The notes under the pieces: model-generated | The model's database searches: none | Seen by the model: only the letters and a program-made list of their open reading frames with translations | Told to the model about the DNA's origin: nothing | Shown here: positions 1-11,830 of the stretch, one piece after another | Numbering within the stretch: position 1 is the first letter of the stretch | Layout: every line of letters begins with the position of its first letter | Translations under genes and position numbers: made by a program | Assembly: GCA_003991915.1 (NCBI GenBank) | Contig: RQTK01000082.1 | Coordinates: 487,609-551,608, forward strand | Length of the DNA stretch: 64,000 bases | Direction of reading: 5' to 3' | DNA from: Elysia chlorotica | Taxonomy: Eukaryota; Mollusca; Gastropoda; Plakobranchidae

Positions 1-47
1 GACCATTTACCAAATCCCCCCCACCCTTTCCTAAAAAAATCTACACA

Positions 48-235
48 TGCTTTGCGATCCATACAACAACAAAGGGTTACATAATCACGCCCCTTAAGCG
101 TGAGGTTTTTATGATCACTCATTGGCTCCGTGAGTCTAAGGTAGAGCTATGATTGGACGCCGGTGTAGATTTCCTTACCTACCGCCTTTGTTTCTTTGAA
201 CTTAGTCCCTTTATGGCAAGGTCTCTATGAGAGCC
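48..235 (+). mobile_element. MITE copy 1 (CCTTGCGATC-ended family)
   Basis: First of nine copies of a non-coding dispersed element of about 190 bp. It opens with GCTTTGCGATCC and closes near GGCAAGGTCT, so the ends are inverted relative to each other. The interior carries the landmarks shared by all copies: a CACGCCC block, then CATTGGCTCCGTGAGTC, then GATTGGACGCCGG, then a pyrimidine-rich TTACCTACC stretch. There is no coding capacity, as expected of a miniature inverted-repeat element mobilised in trans. The superfamily is not assigned because target-site duplications are not clear. Confidence 0.7.
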
Positions 236-365
236 ACTTATGCGTTCCAGATACCTGATCACCCTTTCCCATAGATTTATATAACTACCAGGGTAGTTAT
301 ATGCCTGTGCCCTTTCCCCATTCCCCCCACACCCCACTCCATCTAGACCACATGCATCTCTGAAG

Positions 366-600
366 ACTGCCATCCACTGCCCATCCACTGCCCATCCACT
401 GCCCATCCACTGACCATCCACTGCCCATCCACTGCCCATCCACTGCCCATCCACTGCCCATCCACTGCCCATCCACTGCCCATCCACTGCCCATCCACTG
501 CCCATCCACTGCCCATCCACTGCCCATCCACTGCCCATCCACTGCCCATCCACTGCCCATCCGCCGACCATCCACTGCCCATCCGCCGACCATCCGCTGC
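366..600. repeat. 11-bp minisatellite (CCCATCCACTG)n
   Basis: About twenty head-to-tail copies of an 11-mer, with a few degenerate units (CCGCCGACCAT) at the right end. Eleven is not a multiple of three, so all three minus-strand frames stay open and spell the same G/W/M/D/Q-rich repeat. Those open frames are a by-product of the repeat and are not called as genes. Confidence 0.95.
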
Positions 601-1434
601 CTGCTCGCTACATGTGCACCGCCCACACATCAAAGCGAGCGTCCTGCCCAGTTTCTCCAGGCCTGATTTATCGATCTGAGGCAGCCAAGACCAGACCAGT
701 GTTCTAGTAAATCTTCATTGGGGGCTAATAATAAATAGACCGGTGTTCTCTAGTCCTAGTAAATCTTCATTGGGTGCTAATAATTAATCAGCGTAGTAGA
801 CTAGTACTGTACATGTACTATGGGCTATGGTCAAGGCTCTCCAAGATAACAGGCAGGTCTACCAGGTTGACTGTTGTAGACACATTCTTACATAACAAGG
901 GCACATGTGATCTATGTCTTTAATAATAGTATTATAGCTAGAACAGAACTATACTCAGTGAATATTTTATTTTTGTTTAGCCTACAAGCCTACGAGACTA
1001 AAAAGGTAAAATGTTCGAACTACCTAACATTTTAATGATATAGCTCACTTTGATTCTAAATGCAAAATTATGTTAATTTTGGTGCTGTTTTTTTTTAATT
1101 TGTGGAAGCCTTGGCCAGAGACTAAAATTAATGTACTACGGGTTATTGTACATTGGAATGAGAAGTCAGCTGGTCTTGACACAAATTAAATTTCACTTGC
1201 TTGATTTGACTTTAACATCAGCATTAGAGGAGCTCTTCATACCGATTCAGTATGAATATAAAATAAATGTATGGTTTTGTTGTTGTTTTTCAGTACAGCG
1301 TACATTGTGTTGTTGAGGGGGTGGATTTTTTTCTAAAGGGAAGAGAGTAGAAGGGAGGTAAAGAAAGAGTGAGTAAGAGAGATAAAAACGGGCAAAGAAA
1401 CCACCAGCGAAATACAAAGAGAGAGGGGGGAACA

Positions 1435-1437
<3 letters not shown>
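601..1437. other. AT-rich non-coding stretch
   Basis: No gene is recognised. It contains a local near-duplicate of about 50 bp (around 695-730 and 742-785, sharing AGTAAATCTTCATTGGG) and then AT-rich sequence leading into the GA array. Confidence 0.5.
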
Positions 1438-1528
<91 letters not shown>

Positions 1529-1731
1529 GAAACGGGAAGAGAGAGAGAGGGGGAGAGGGGGGGGGGTAGAGACAGAGCGAGAGAGAGCGGTCAAAGAACC
1601 AGAAAGTAATAATAATGCCTGTTACATACCCTCTGAAATATCCCACTTGTATCACACAAGTGTACACAAACAAACCTGTGAGGGATCTAAACCTGGAAAT
1701 GGAGAGAGAGTGTGTGTCTGTGAGAGAGAGA

Positions 1732-1779
<48 letters not shown>

Positions 1780-1790
1780 ATTGTACACAA
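1438..1790. repeat. Two (GA)n arrays
   Basis: A pure GA run at 1438-1526 and a second at about 1722-1778, separated by GA-rich and unique sequence. Open frames across them (R-E on plus, S-L on minus) are artefacts of dinucleotide composition. Confidence 0.95.
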
Positions 1791-2017
1791 ACAAACCTTA
1801 GAGAGATCTAAGCCTGACGCTGAGACTAAATCTAGCAGATCCCCAATCACAGCGTTTGAGGCGTGCACATCCTGGTGTCTCTCGCATCAAGGGAGGCCAT
1901 TCTTTTCCTCGTTTCCGGGGAAGAAGAATCTGTTCTTTCTCCCACTGTCGCCGACGCGTGCCCCATACTCCGACCCCTCATGTAAGCTTCGGGGCGCTGT
2001 TGTTTACAGATAAATTC

Positions 2018-2195
2018 ACCAGAGGTCTTGCGATAACCAGGTACATAGGCAAAACCAAGACGATAGGTAATTAAAGGTAAGTAATCTGCACCGGTGTCCA
2101 ATCATAGCTCGATTCTTGTCTTACTGAGCCAATGAACGATCAGGAAACAAATGTCCCAGGGTCGTGATTATTTCACCAATGATGGTCATGTGGAC
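2018..2195 (-). mobile_element. MITE copy 2, reverse orientation
   Basis: Reverse-strand copy of the element at 48-235. It starts at GGTCTTGCGATAA and contains CACCGGTGTCCAATCATAGC and GAGCCAATGAACGATCAG, the reverse complements of the shared core blocks. The far end (GTCGTGATTATTTCACC) is degenerate and loses the clear inverted terminus. Confidence 0.65.
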
Positions 2196-3127
2196 CTCAA
2201 GGCCTCTCCCTTGTCTACGTTCACGCAGACTGCCACACTTGTCACTTACGTGCGAACTGTGAATACGGAGTCAGCGGTTTCCTCTCATCTCGGCGGGCTG
2301 CGCTCTATTTATAGTCTTAGATCTAGATCTAGATAAACGTCTTTGACAAGCTAGGAGGGTTTTCTGACAGTAACTGGATTTAACCTCTCCCACCACGCCG
2401 CACACATGTTGTGCGGGTTGATACGCTCTTGTGCTAGAACCTTTTTGTATTGATCTGCACACCTTCCATTTCTAAAAAGTAAAAATCAAAGTTTTTATTT
2501 TTTTTCAATTTCTTGAAAATACCCCAAGAATAATGCGCACACAAGGAGTGGGTCTAAAAAGTAAAATCACGCGATGTTTAATTTTTAGCCGAATGAAACC
2601 TGTCTGGAAATTGCTTTTATTTCAAACACCTGTGGTCGTAATTACAACATCGTGGTAAATAAATTCTGCACCAACATTGTACACATTGAAATCAAATTAC
2701 TTTTTCATTGTTGCCATTATTTTATCAGATTTCCTTCTTGTGAAGTAGTATTATTTTGTTTTGTTTGAAGTTTGTTTTGATTATCATTTTACGGCGAGTG
2801 CATTGATTTCGACCAACAACCTTTTCTCTTAAAAAAAGAAATAAAACTGTTGATTCATTAGTTTCCGACTTAGTTCAGAAAATCCAAATACATGTATGTA
2901 CCTGTGATTCTTAAAAGCAATATTTTTATACCTGCAAAGCGTACGTCTCGTTTACCTCACCAAAACTGTGCCAGCATCATTATAAATTAACTTCTGGAAT
3001 AGAGCAGACTGATTCGGTCCTATTACATCCTCATTATACCCTCATATGGCACTAAGTAGCGGTAGTTCAATTCATATTAGTTGTCTGTAGATCTGCTCCC
3101 TAGGCCTGGTCTCACCCACAGATTACA
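2196..3127. other. Non-coding stretch with a TCTAGA hexamer run
   Basis: A short AGATCT/CTAGAT run lies at about 2317-2336, an example of the dispersed hexamer seen more strongly in HAT1 intron 1. The rest is AT-rich and I see no gene. Confidence 0.5.
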
Positions 3128-3292
3128 GGCTTTGCGATCCACTCCACGATATGGGATCACATAATCACGCCCATGAGACATACAGTTTCTGAACGCTCAT
3201 TGGCTCCTTAAGTCTAGGCTAGAGCCATGGCGGTGCATATTCTTTTACAGATTATCGTTTCCGTTTTTGCCAAGGCTCCGCGATCGCAAGGC
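3128..3292 (+). mobile_element. MITE copy 3, best-preserved ends
   Basis: Begins GGCTTTGCGATC and ends GATCGCAAGGC. The reverse complement of the end, GCCTTGCGATC, matches the beginning at nearly every position, which gives the clearest view of the roughly 11-bp inverted termini. The internal CACGCCC, CATTGGCTCC and AGTCTAGG blocks are present. No coding capacity. Confidence 0.75.
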
Positions 3293-4675
3293 ATATATCT
3301 ATACATGTAGATCAAGGGAAGTAATTGATGGCGCTGTCTCTATCCAGGAGATTTGATAGGTCTAGACTGGTGATTAGCACAGGAACGATAACTCTTCTGG
3401 ACTAATGAGGAGTTATCCGTCTTGAGAATAATTATCAAGTCTTGTAATTTTTCAAGGCCAGGTAGGACATCTGCTATTGCCTTTCCGTAATTTACTATTC
3501 ACCCTTTACAGTGAGTTTTTTTAAGTGCATCTTTTCACGTTGCATACTTATACATGCAATTATGTTTAATTCATTGATGCTAATTAAAAAGTGCACTTAT
3601 TTAGCGGCTTATCCATTGTGGTCCTCAAAGCGCTTTACAATTTTATCAAGCAAATGATAAAATACAATAGTGTGAATCTATAACACAGAACCTTGAAAAA
3701 GTTTTAACTAATAGCGAAATAATACATTAAAAAAAGAATCATTGTAGATACCGCAATGGTATTATAGACTTTAGGATATATAAACATTCAGATCACGCGG
3801 AAGTATGTACTAGAAAACAGATAGCACATGAACTGTTTTTATTAAATGATTAGCTTGTTAATTCTTTTCTATTTAAACAAGTTTTTATTAAATGATTAGC
3901 TTGTTAATTAGTGAAATTCAAAAATGTGTGATTAATCATTTAATTCTTTTCTATTTAAACAGTTTAGAAGCGTTTCTCAACTTTGGTTTCGACGCAGTTT
4001 TGTGAACTATATCACTCGATCTGAGGATTGCTGTAGCAATGATTGCTGTCTATATTAACCTTTTTCTTAGTATTAGAAGGAGGATATCAATAAAATTCAG
4101 TGCTAGAAATAATCTTCATAGGAATGTCTTATTGTATTTAGTTCTTCAATCTCTTGCATGTTCTCGAACATAGTAAAAGTATTGATCAAACTAGATATTT
4201 CTCAATTCATTAAATTTCGTATAAATAACGTAAAGGAACAAGACTTTCCTTTTATTTTTAACTAATTTTACCAGATTTTTTATCCGTCCAATATCTTATT
4301 TTTATTCGATCACCATTCAATTCCTCTTATACATGTACTGAGAATGGATCGATCTAGCTTTCTTTTCCTTTTATCTTTCTGTCTTCCAATTATTTACCTG
4401 CATTTAATTCCTTGTTAAAAATTAAAAAAAAAAAAAAACCTATCTAACTACAAATGACGTAGTATTAGTGTCCATATTTGTCTGACTTTTATCCATATAA
4501 ACCCTATTATCCATTCGTTCTTTGTAAATATCTTTCAAGAATTATAACCACATAGCTTATAAATTTCCTACCCAAACCCAAACGTTTATTCCTAATAACC
4601 CACCTTTGTGTTTCTATCAGTTGACTTTTTTCTCCCAATCTTCTAATCTTTGAGCCCTCTCTGTAATTCCTGCAT

Positions 4676-4678
<3 letters not shown>
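3293..4678. other. AT-rich stretch with a local tandem duplication
   Basis: Around 3835-3965 a segment of about 55-70 bp (TTTTTATTAAATGATTAGC ... TTCTTTTCTATTTAAACA) is duplicated in tandem. No coding sequence recognised. Confidence 0.5.
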
Positions 4679-4722
<44 letters not shown>

Positions 4723-4931
4723 TCACTCTCTTTCTCTCTCTATTTTTCTCTCTATCTTCTCTAAAGTCGGCAGCTTTGATATTATCGGGGTGTCCATCTC
4801 AAGTGGTCAGTCAGAGAGGCTGTAAGCGACCCTTGGCGACTTGGCTGAACTGGACCGATCTCTGTCCGTGGATCCTCCAGGGCGCTCGGACACTCGGACA
4901 CTCGGACACTCGGACACTCGGACACTCGGAC
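4679..4931. repeat. (CT)n run and 9-bp CGGACACTC minisatellite
   Basis: A CT microsatellite at 4679-4755 is followed by unique GC-richer sequence and five tandem copies of the 9-mer CGGACACTC at about 4887-4931. Confidence 0.9.
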
Positions 4932-5014
4932 CATCGCTGCGACCATCAGATAAAGTACAATACTGGTGGACAAGACTGAGGGGGCAATACTGAGCATCTA
5001 TAAATACATGTATT

Positions 5015-5215
5015 AGATGCCTTGTGATCAACACGACGTTAACGGATGACATAATAACGCAGGTTAACGTGTGACATAGTCAGGCTCCTTGGGCATGGGG
5101 CTTTCTGATCGTTTATTGGCTCCATAAGTCTAGGATATAGCTCTGATTGGACGGAGGTACAGATTCCCTTACCCCTCGTCTTCGTTTTCGCTATGGCTCC
5201 GTTATCGCATAGCCT
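5015..5215 (+). mobile_element. MITE copy 4
   Basis: Opens with GCCTTGTGATCAAC and ends GTTATCGCATAGCC. It retains TTATTGGCTCCATAAGTC, GATTGGACGGAGG and TTCCCTTACC. It is somewhat longer than the others because a partial internal duplication (TTAACG...GACATA twice) sits near the left end. Confidence 0.65.
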
Positions 5216-5938
5216 GTAATCCCCAGTTTATTGGGGAGCGCGGAGGGATACACGAGCCCAGCCCCACAGGGCGGCCTCAGAACAAAGAATCACTGCGCCA
5301 GTAGAGGTTTCACGTAGATCTAGATAGGACCACTTAGCCTGCTGGTCCAATAATGTTTTGTTGTTGTTTGGGGGGAGGGGGGGTCGTTGTTTTTCTTGTT
5401 TTTGTTCTTGTTTTTGGGGTGGGTTTTTTTTTCACCATTAGGGAAGGGGTCGATTTTTTTCTTAAATTTTTTTTTATATTTTTTAAGTATTCTATGATTG
5501 GGTACCATTTCTCTCCACGGTATCCTTTGTGTTAGCAATAAGACCAGCAACTGTTTTTAGCGTCTCTGATGCGTCTCTGATAAGACCACCCTCTACACCC
5601 GTCCACCCTCCTCCTGCTTCTCCACCTATATTTCGTTAGTTATCGCTTTACTAGGTTTTTGAATTTAATGTTTAGGCGTATAACAAACCAGCAAACCTAT
5701 GGACAAAAGAGATATTATTTTTTTTTCTCCTGATCGGTAATTTCCAGTACTAATGCTACTTGATTTGCTTCGCACGTTATCTGATTGGAATTAGAGAACA
5801 CCTCTACACATAACACTGTCCACCTACCTATCCATTTTTTCTATCTCTATATCTCGACATCTAATGTACAAGGTGTCATTCCCTCTTTCCCGTGGTAGCT
5901 GGTTACTGCTGTCTTGATGTGATTATGGAGAAGTTTTC
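5216..5938. other. Non-coding stretch with T- and G-rich tracts
   Basis: Contains G-runs and T-runs around 5370-5480 and otherwise unique sequence. No gene recognised. Confidence 0.4.
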
Positions 5939-6273
5939 TTCTTTTCACTGCTCTCTCTATCTATCTCTCTATCTCTTTAATTATCTCTCTTTATATCTAC
6001 CTATCTCTGTTTTTCTGCCTCTTTCGTCGTTTTTTCTTTCTTTCTCTTCCATCTTCTCTCTCCTTAACTATCTATCCCTCTCTTTCTGTCTCTCTTCCTC
6101 TCTCTGTCTCTCTAGTTCTCTCTATTGAACTCCCAAATCATTTCTCTCTACATATTCTCATATTACTCTCTCTCTCTTCCCCCCTCTCTCTCTCCCCCTC
6201 TCTCTCTCTCTNNNTCTCTCTCTTCCCCTCTCTCTCTCTCTTCCCCACTCTCTCTCTCATATCTCTCTCTCTT

Positions 6274-6311
<38 letters not shown>

Positions 6312-6405
6312 TCGTTCGCTCTCTTCTCTCTTTTCCATCTCTCCTCTCCCTCCTATCTCTTTTCTCCCTCTTCTACCTCTCCCTCATATCTCTATCTTCT
6401 CTCTC

Positions 6406-6454
<49 letters not shown>

Positions 6455-6465
6455 ATCTCACCATG
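5939..6465. repeat. CT-rich microsatellite block with assembly gap
   Basis: Roughly 500 bp of imperfect CT/CTTT/CCCCTCT repeat. Three Ns at 6212-6214 show that the assembler could not resolve the array, so its true length is uncertain. The S-L-rich open frame over it is compositional. Confidence 0.9.
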
Positions 6466-6742
6466 CTGTGATCAGACTTTGCATGTCTTTCTATCTTTCT
6501 CCTCCTTTCTTTCCCGATAAACCCTGCCATCTGTCTTCCTGTGAGGCGAGCCTGAAGGGCCGATATCCCCTGTTGATGTCCGATGACAGTCGGAGGTGTG
6601 AGGGGGGTTAGCCCTGACTGACCAGAACCTGTGGCTCTCACGATTTATAGCTCCATCCCAGGCTGCAGCCACACAAATAGTCCAGCTGCATTGCATATCT
6701 ATATGTAATTATATATTAAAAAATTATGCAGATATATAAATA

Positions 6743-7029
<287 letters not shown>

Positions 7030-7075
7030 TATGTAAACGGAGAGGCACGAAGAAAAAAAGAAAGAAATTTTAACA

Positions 7076-7083
7076 ACAATATT

Positions 7084-7125
<42 letters not shown>

Positions 7126-7165
7126 AACAACAACAACAACAGAAGCAGCAACAACAGCGACAACA
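7076..7165. repeat. (CAA)n array
   Basis: Trinucleotide repeat directly following the GATA array, interrupted by AGCAGC and AATAAC units. Confidence 0.9.
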
Positions 7166-7214
7166 CCATCTAACAGAAACAAAAATAACAACACTAAATT
7201 ATACCGGGAAGGCA

Positions 7215-7330
7215 GTGGTGCAGGAGGGTAAAACATCTACCTTCAATGCAAGAAGTCCGGAGTTTAAAGCCCAGCTCTAGGCGCCGTATGTTTTTTTTTC
7301 CTCCTGTCGGTTGGGTCAGTATCAAGTCAT
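7215..7330 (+). mobile_element. Truncated tRNA-derived SINE
   Basis: The tRNA-like head is recognisable: an A-box-like AGTGGTGCAGGAGGG, then a degenerate B-box region GGAGTTTAAAGCCC. It is followed by the post-head block TCGGTTGGGTCAGTATCA that all members of this SINE share. The core and tail are missing. Confidence 0.55.
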
Positions 7331-8039
7331 GAATACCCGAGTATTCCACTCAGGGATCTCGGCGACTAGTAATTGTGGTTTTTTTGAGAGCCTGAGGGCG
7401 TTCTCATTAGTAAACAATGTAAACCTTCCGTAGTTTAGACATTGGACATTATGCGACTTAGGTGATCTTTTTAGTTTCTCCGAGCAAAAGAAAGAGTTTG
7501 ATCATGTCGTCTCTTCATTTCCGCTTCTTGTACAACAACTGCCTTTTTGTCTTGTTATTGTTTTGTTTGGCTATTCTACTTAATTCTTGAAAGAATGATT
7601 GAGTGAGTGAGTGAGTGAGTGAGTTGGTTTCTTCACGTCAAACATCAGTAGGAATGCTACACATTGACTGCCAACGGGTCCCAAGATTAAAGTATGACAA
7701 TTTTGAGTATGTATTGCCGGGGATCTCAGGAAGCATGACTGTCTCAGCCGATCACATTAAATTCTTGAAAGACTTTTCAAACTATCATGATTACAAAAGG
7801 CACGTTACAAGCTTTTTTTTAATACATGTATACTTAAAATAAAATTAAAAATTAAAAAAAAAAAAAGATTCCAGTAAATCTTTATGTAATTGGTACAGTG
7901 TAGTCCTCAGCAACTATCACTAATAAAACAAAAACAAAAACAAAAACAAAAACAAAAATTCAAAACAAAACAACAAAAAAAGAATAAACAGCATCGAGGT
8001 GACGAGATAAGGGGAGGTCATAAAGAAGCCACTTACATG
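7331..8039. other. Non-coding stretch, short A-rich repeats
   Basis: Contains a (GAGT)n run near 7602-7624, an A-run near 7850 and a (CAAAAA)n run at 7928-7975. No gene recognised. Confidence 0.45.
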
Positions 8040-8200
8040 TACGAGTCAAAGGGAGATTAGCAGGAAATCCTCGCCTGCGATCCCGCGAAATCAGGGGCCA
8101 TAAATCATGGGAGATTATGATGTTATGGATACACGCAGGTGAGTGCAGTTGATGAGAGGAGGCGAAGGGGGAAGGGGGGTGGGGGAGGGATGCGGGTTAA
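8040..8200. promoter_or_regulatory. Candidate enhancer-like block in the Lox5 intron
   Basis: A less repetitive block about 2.2 kb upstream of the Lox5 homeobox exon, so inside the presumed intron. At 8098-8110 it holds CCATAAATCATGG, whose complement contains TGATTTATGG, the form of a PBC-Hox composite site (established motif class). GAGATTATGATG follows at once. Function is inferred from motif content and position only. Confidence 0.3.
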
Positions 8201-8591
8201 GAAAGAGAGGCCTTCACGCGGGGGGGGGGTGTTGTTGAAGATGCACTAGATGAAGAATCATTGACAATACAGTGTGTTTTCTCTAGTTTCTGTAATAGAT
8301 CAATATAGTTCTATTATGTTTGAAGTAGGCATGCCACGAGGAAAGAGGAGGGCAATTTTCAGGTCACAGAAATAGAATTTTAAGGAATTTTTGCGCAGTA
8401 TTTTTTGTGTACTTAGAAAATGTAAACTTTGCCTAACCTCTTTAAACCAAACAGTAAAAAAATGGTCAGTTGGCACAACTTTAATTGTCCATTATATTAG
8501 ATTTTATTTTGTTCTGATTTTTTTGTTTGTTTTTGTTTTTGTTTGTGTTGTTGTTTTGCTTGATTTTATCATCGTTTTGTCCGTTGTTTGT

Positions 8592-8593
8592 TT

Positions 8594-8624
<31 letters not shown>

Positions 8625-8698
8625 CGTCGTCGTCGTTTTTGTTGTTGCTGTTCTATTACTGTTGTTGTATTGTTGTTGTTGTTGTTGTTGTTGTTGTT
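8592..8698. repeat. (TTG)n array with TCG interruptions
   Basis: Two TTG runs separated by TCGTCGTCG and mixed sequence. The C/V/L-rich frames are compositional. Confidence 0.9.
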
Positions 8699-8894
8699 AA
8701 ACAAAATAGATCGAATTGTGATTGGTACACCTTTTTCATAATTACGTCCTACTTTTATTTTTTTATATTAGTCGTCTTTCATTCCTCCCCTGTTTCACAA
8801 AGTGAACAAAGCTCTCTTCGAGTTACGTCATATACGTTCTCAAGAAAAATCCTTTGGGTTGACAGGATCTCAGAGCAAGATACACGCGACTTGA

Positions 8895-8995
8895 CCGGTC
8901 ACGTTATACATAGACTGACACCAACCCAACCAGTAAGGGATCGAACCCGCAATCCGCTGATCTGAAGACGTGTACTGTACCATTGGGCCACATCA
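8895..8995 (-). mobile_element. SINE head fragment
   Basis: Reverse-oriented piece with ACTGACACCAACCCAACC and a B-box complement GGGATCGAACCCG (GGTTCGATCCC on the minus strand). Only the tRNA-like head and the adjoining block remain. Confidence 0.6.
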
Positions 8996-9152
8996 AACCC
9001 CTACCAACAATAAGAATATCTTTGTTCTCTTCTAACCACGATTAAACTATCCTGGGGCAATTATCACAGATACTTCCCTTTCAAATTTACACAGACTTAG
9101 GGGACTGAAAATGTTGATATTTGTATCCAGACTTACCAGCAAATACTACAGG

Positions 9153-9602
9153 CTTTGCGACTCACATTACATTAACGGAAAACGTAATCACGCCATTTGG
9201 ACATGGGGTTCTCAGATCGCTCATTGACTCCGTGGGTTGGTTGGTTGGTTGGGTTGGTTTAAGGTCCAACAGCAGCACTTTATAGGCTATATTGTGGACG
9301 GGCCCCAAGACGGACGTCTGACAATTTTATGTGCTGCCACACACGAGACAGGGCGGGGATACTATGACGCCTGTCTCAGCCGATCACATTATACTGACAT
9401 CGACCCAACCAGTAGGGAATGCAACAGCCAGGATTCGAACTCGGGACCTTTTGCGTCGGAAGCCGATGATCTACCCTGGACCACCGAGTCCCCGACTCCG
9501 TGGGTCTAGGACACGTCTACGCTTGGACGCAGGTGCAGATTTCATTACATGTACCTATCGTATCGTATCCGTTCTGTTAATCTACCCCGTTTATCGCAAG
9601 AC
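9153..9602 (+). mobile_element. MITE copy 5, split by a SINE
   Basis: The left part (9153-9237) opens GGCTTTGCGACTC and runs to TCATTGACTCCGTGGG. The right part (9494-9602) resumes at GACTCCGTGGGTCTAGG and ends TTTATCGCAAGACC. Removing 9238-9493 restores a normal element of about 190 bp. The order of events is therefore MITE first, SINE second. Confidence 0.8.
9238..9493 (-). mobile_element. Full-length tRNA-derived SINE with 12-bp TSD
   Basis: On the minus strand the element starts with a tRNA-like head (A-box region TGGTCCAGGGTAGATC, B-box AGTTCGAATCC). It continues through a core with GGCTGAGACAGGCGTCATAG and TGGCAGCACATAAAATTG, and ends in a TTAAACCAACCCAACC-type (AACC)n tail. The 12-mer GACTCCGTGGGT occurs at 9226-9237 and 9494-9505 as a target-site duplication. 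A head, core and tail plus a TSD define a SINE mobilised by LINE machinery. I do not give a family name because I cannot search a library. Confidence 0.85.
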
Positions 9603-9926
9603 CCTCAGTATCGGCCGGCATTTATCGCAATTAAACAAAGTAGATCTCACTCACTACTGTCACAGCAGCCGTGTTCCCTTAGGCGCAGTCAAATTATCAC
9701 GGTGCAATGATGGCACGGGAGCCGTCAAAATCATTCGGAAGAGATAATTGTTTTATTGCTTTATTGGGCAGTGTCTAGTGACTATATCCTCGCAAGTCAA
9801 CTATTTATCCGGTCTTCCTTTCTTCTGCATCCTGCGATTGTCTAGTCTAGGCCTTTGTCGGTTCACGCATTTTTAAACATAATTATCTCTCGCTCTTTCC
9901 CCCACCGCCATCTTAACAATTGTTGT

Positions 9927-10331
<405 letters not shown>

Positions 10332-10369
10332 ACCCCAATAGCTAGAGCCATAATGCAACCCAAAAATAA

Positions 10370-11580
<1,211 letters not shown>

Positions 11581-11639
11581 TAAGACAGTCTTTTTGGCAC
11601 TACTGAAGTACCGTCGGGAATTCTACACAACGCCCACAG

Positions 11640-11830
11640 TAGAGGCCTTACGATAGCGGGGTCCTTAACAAAAATGAAGACGTTAGGTAATGAAATCCGT
11701 ATCGACGTCCAATCCCAGCTCTATCGATATCCTAAACTTACAGAGCCAATGAGCGATCAGAAAACCACCCATACATTAAGGGACGTGATACGCCATCCGT
11801 TGTCGGCGTGCGTATCGCAAAGTCTGTTAG
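11640..11830 (-). mobile_element. MITE copy 6, reverse orientation
   Basis: Starts GGCCTTACGATAGC and ends GTATCGCAAAGTC, with TCCAATCCCAGCTCTATC and GAGCCAATGAGCGATCAG between. It is a complete reverse copy sitting just past the Lox5 array. Confidence 0.7.

Noticed and set aside
179..633. Three overlapping minus-strand frames with W/M/G/D repeats
   Set aside because: They are three phases of an 11-bp minisatellite; a period not divisible by three keeps every frame open.
9238..9493. Possible tRNA gene with a clear B-box
   Set aside because: It lacks a foldable acceptor stem and is joined to a SINE core and tail with target-site duplications.
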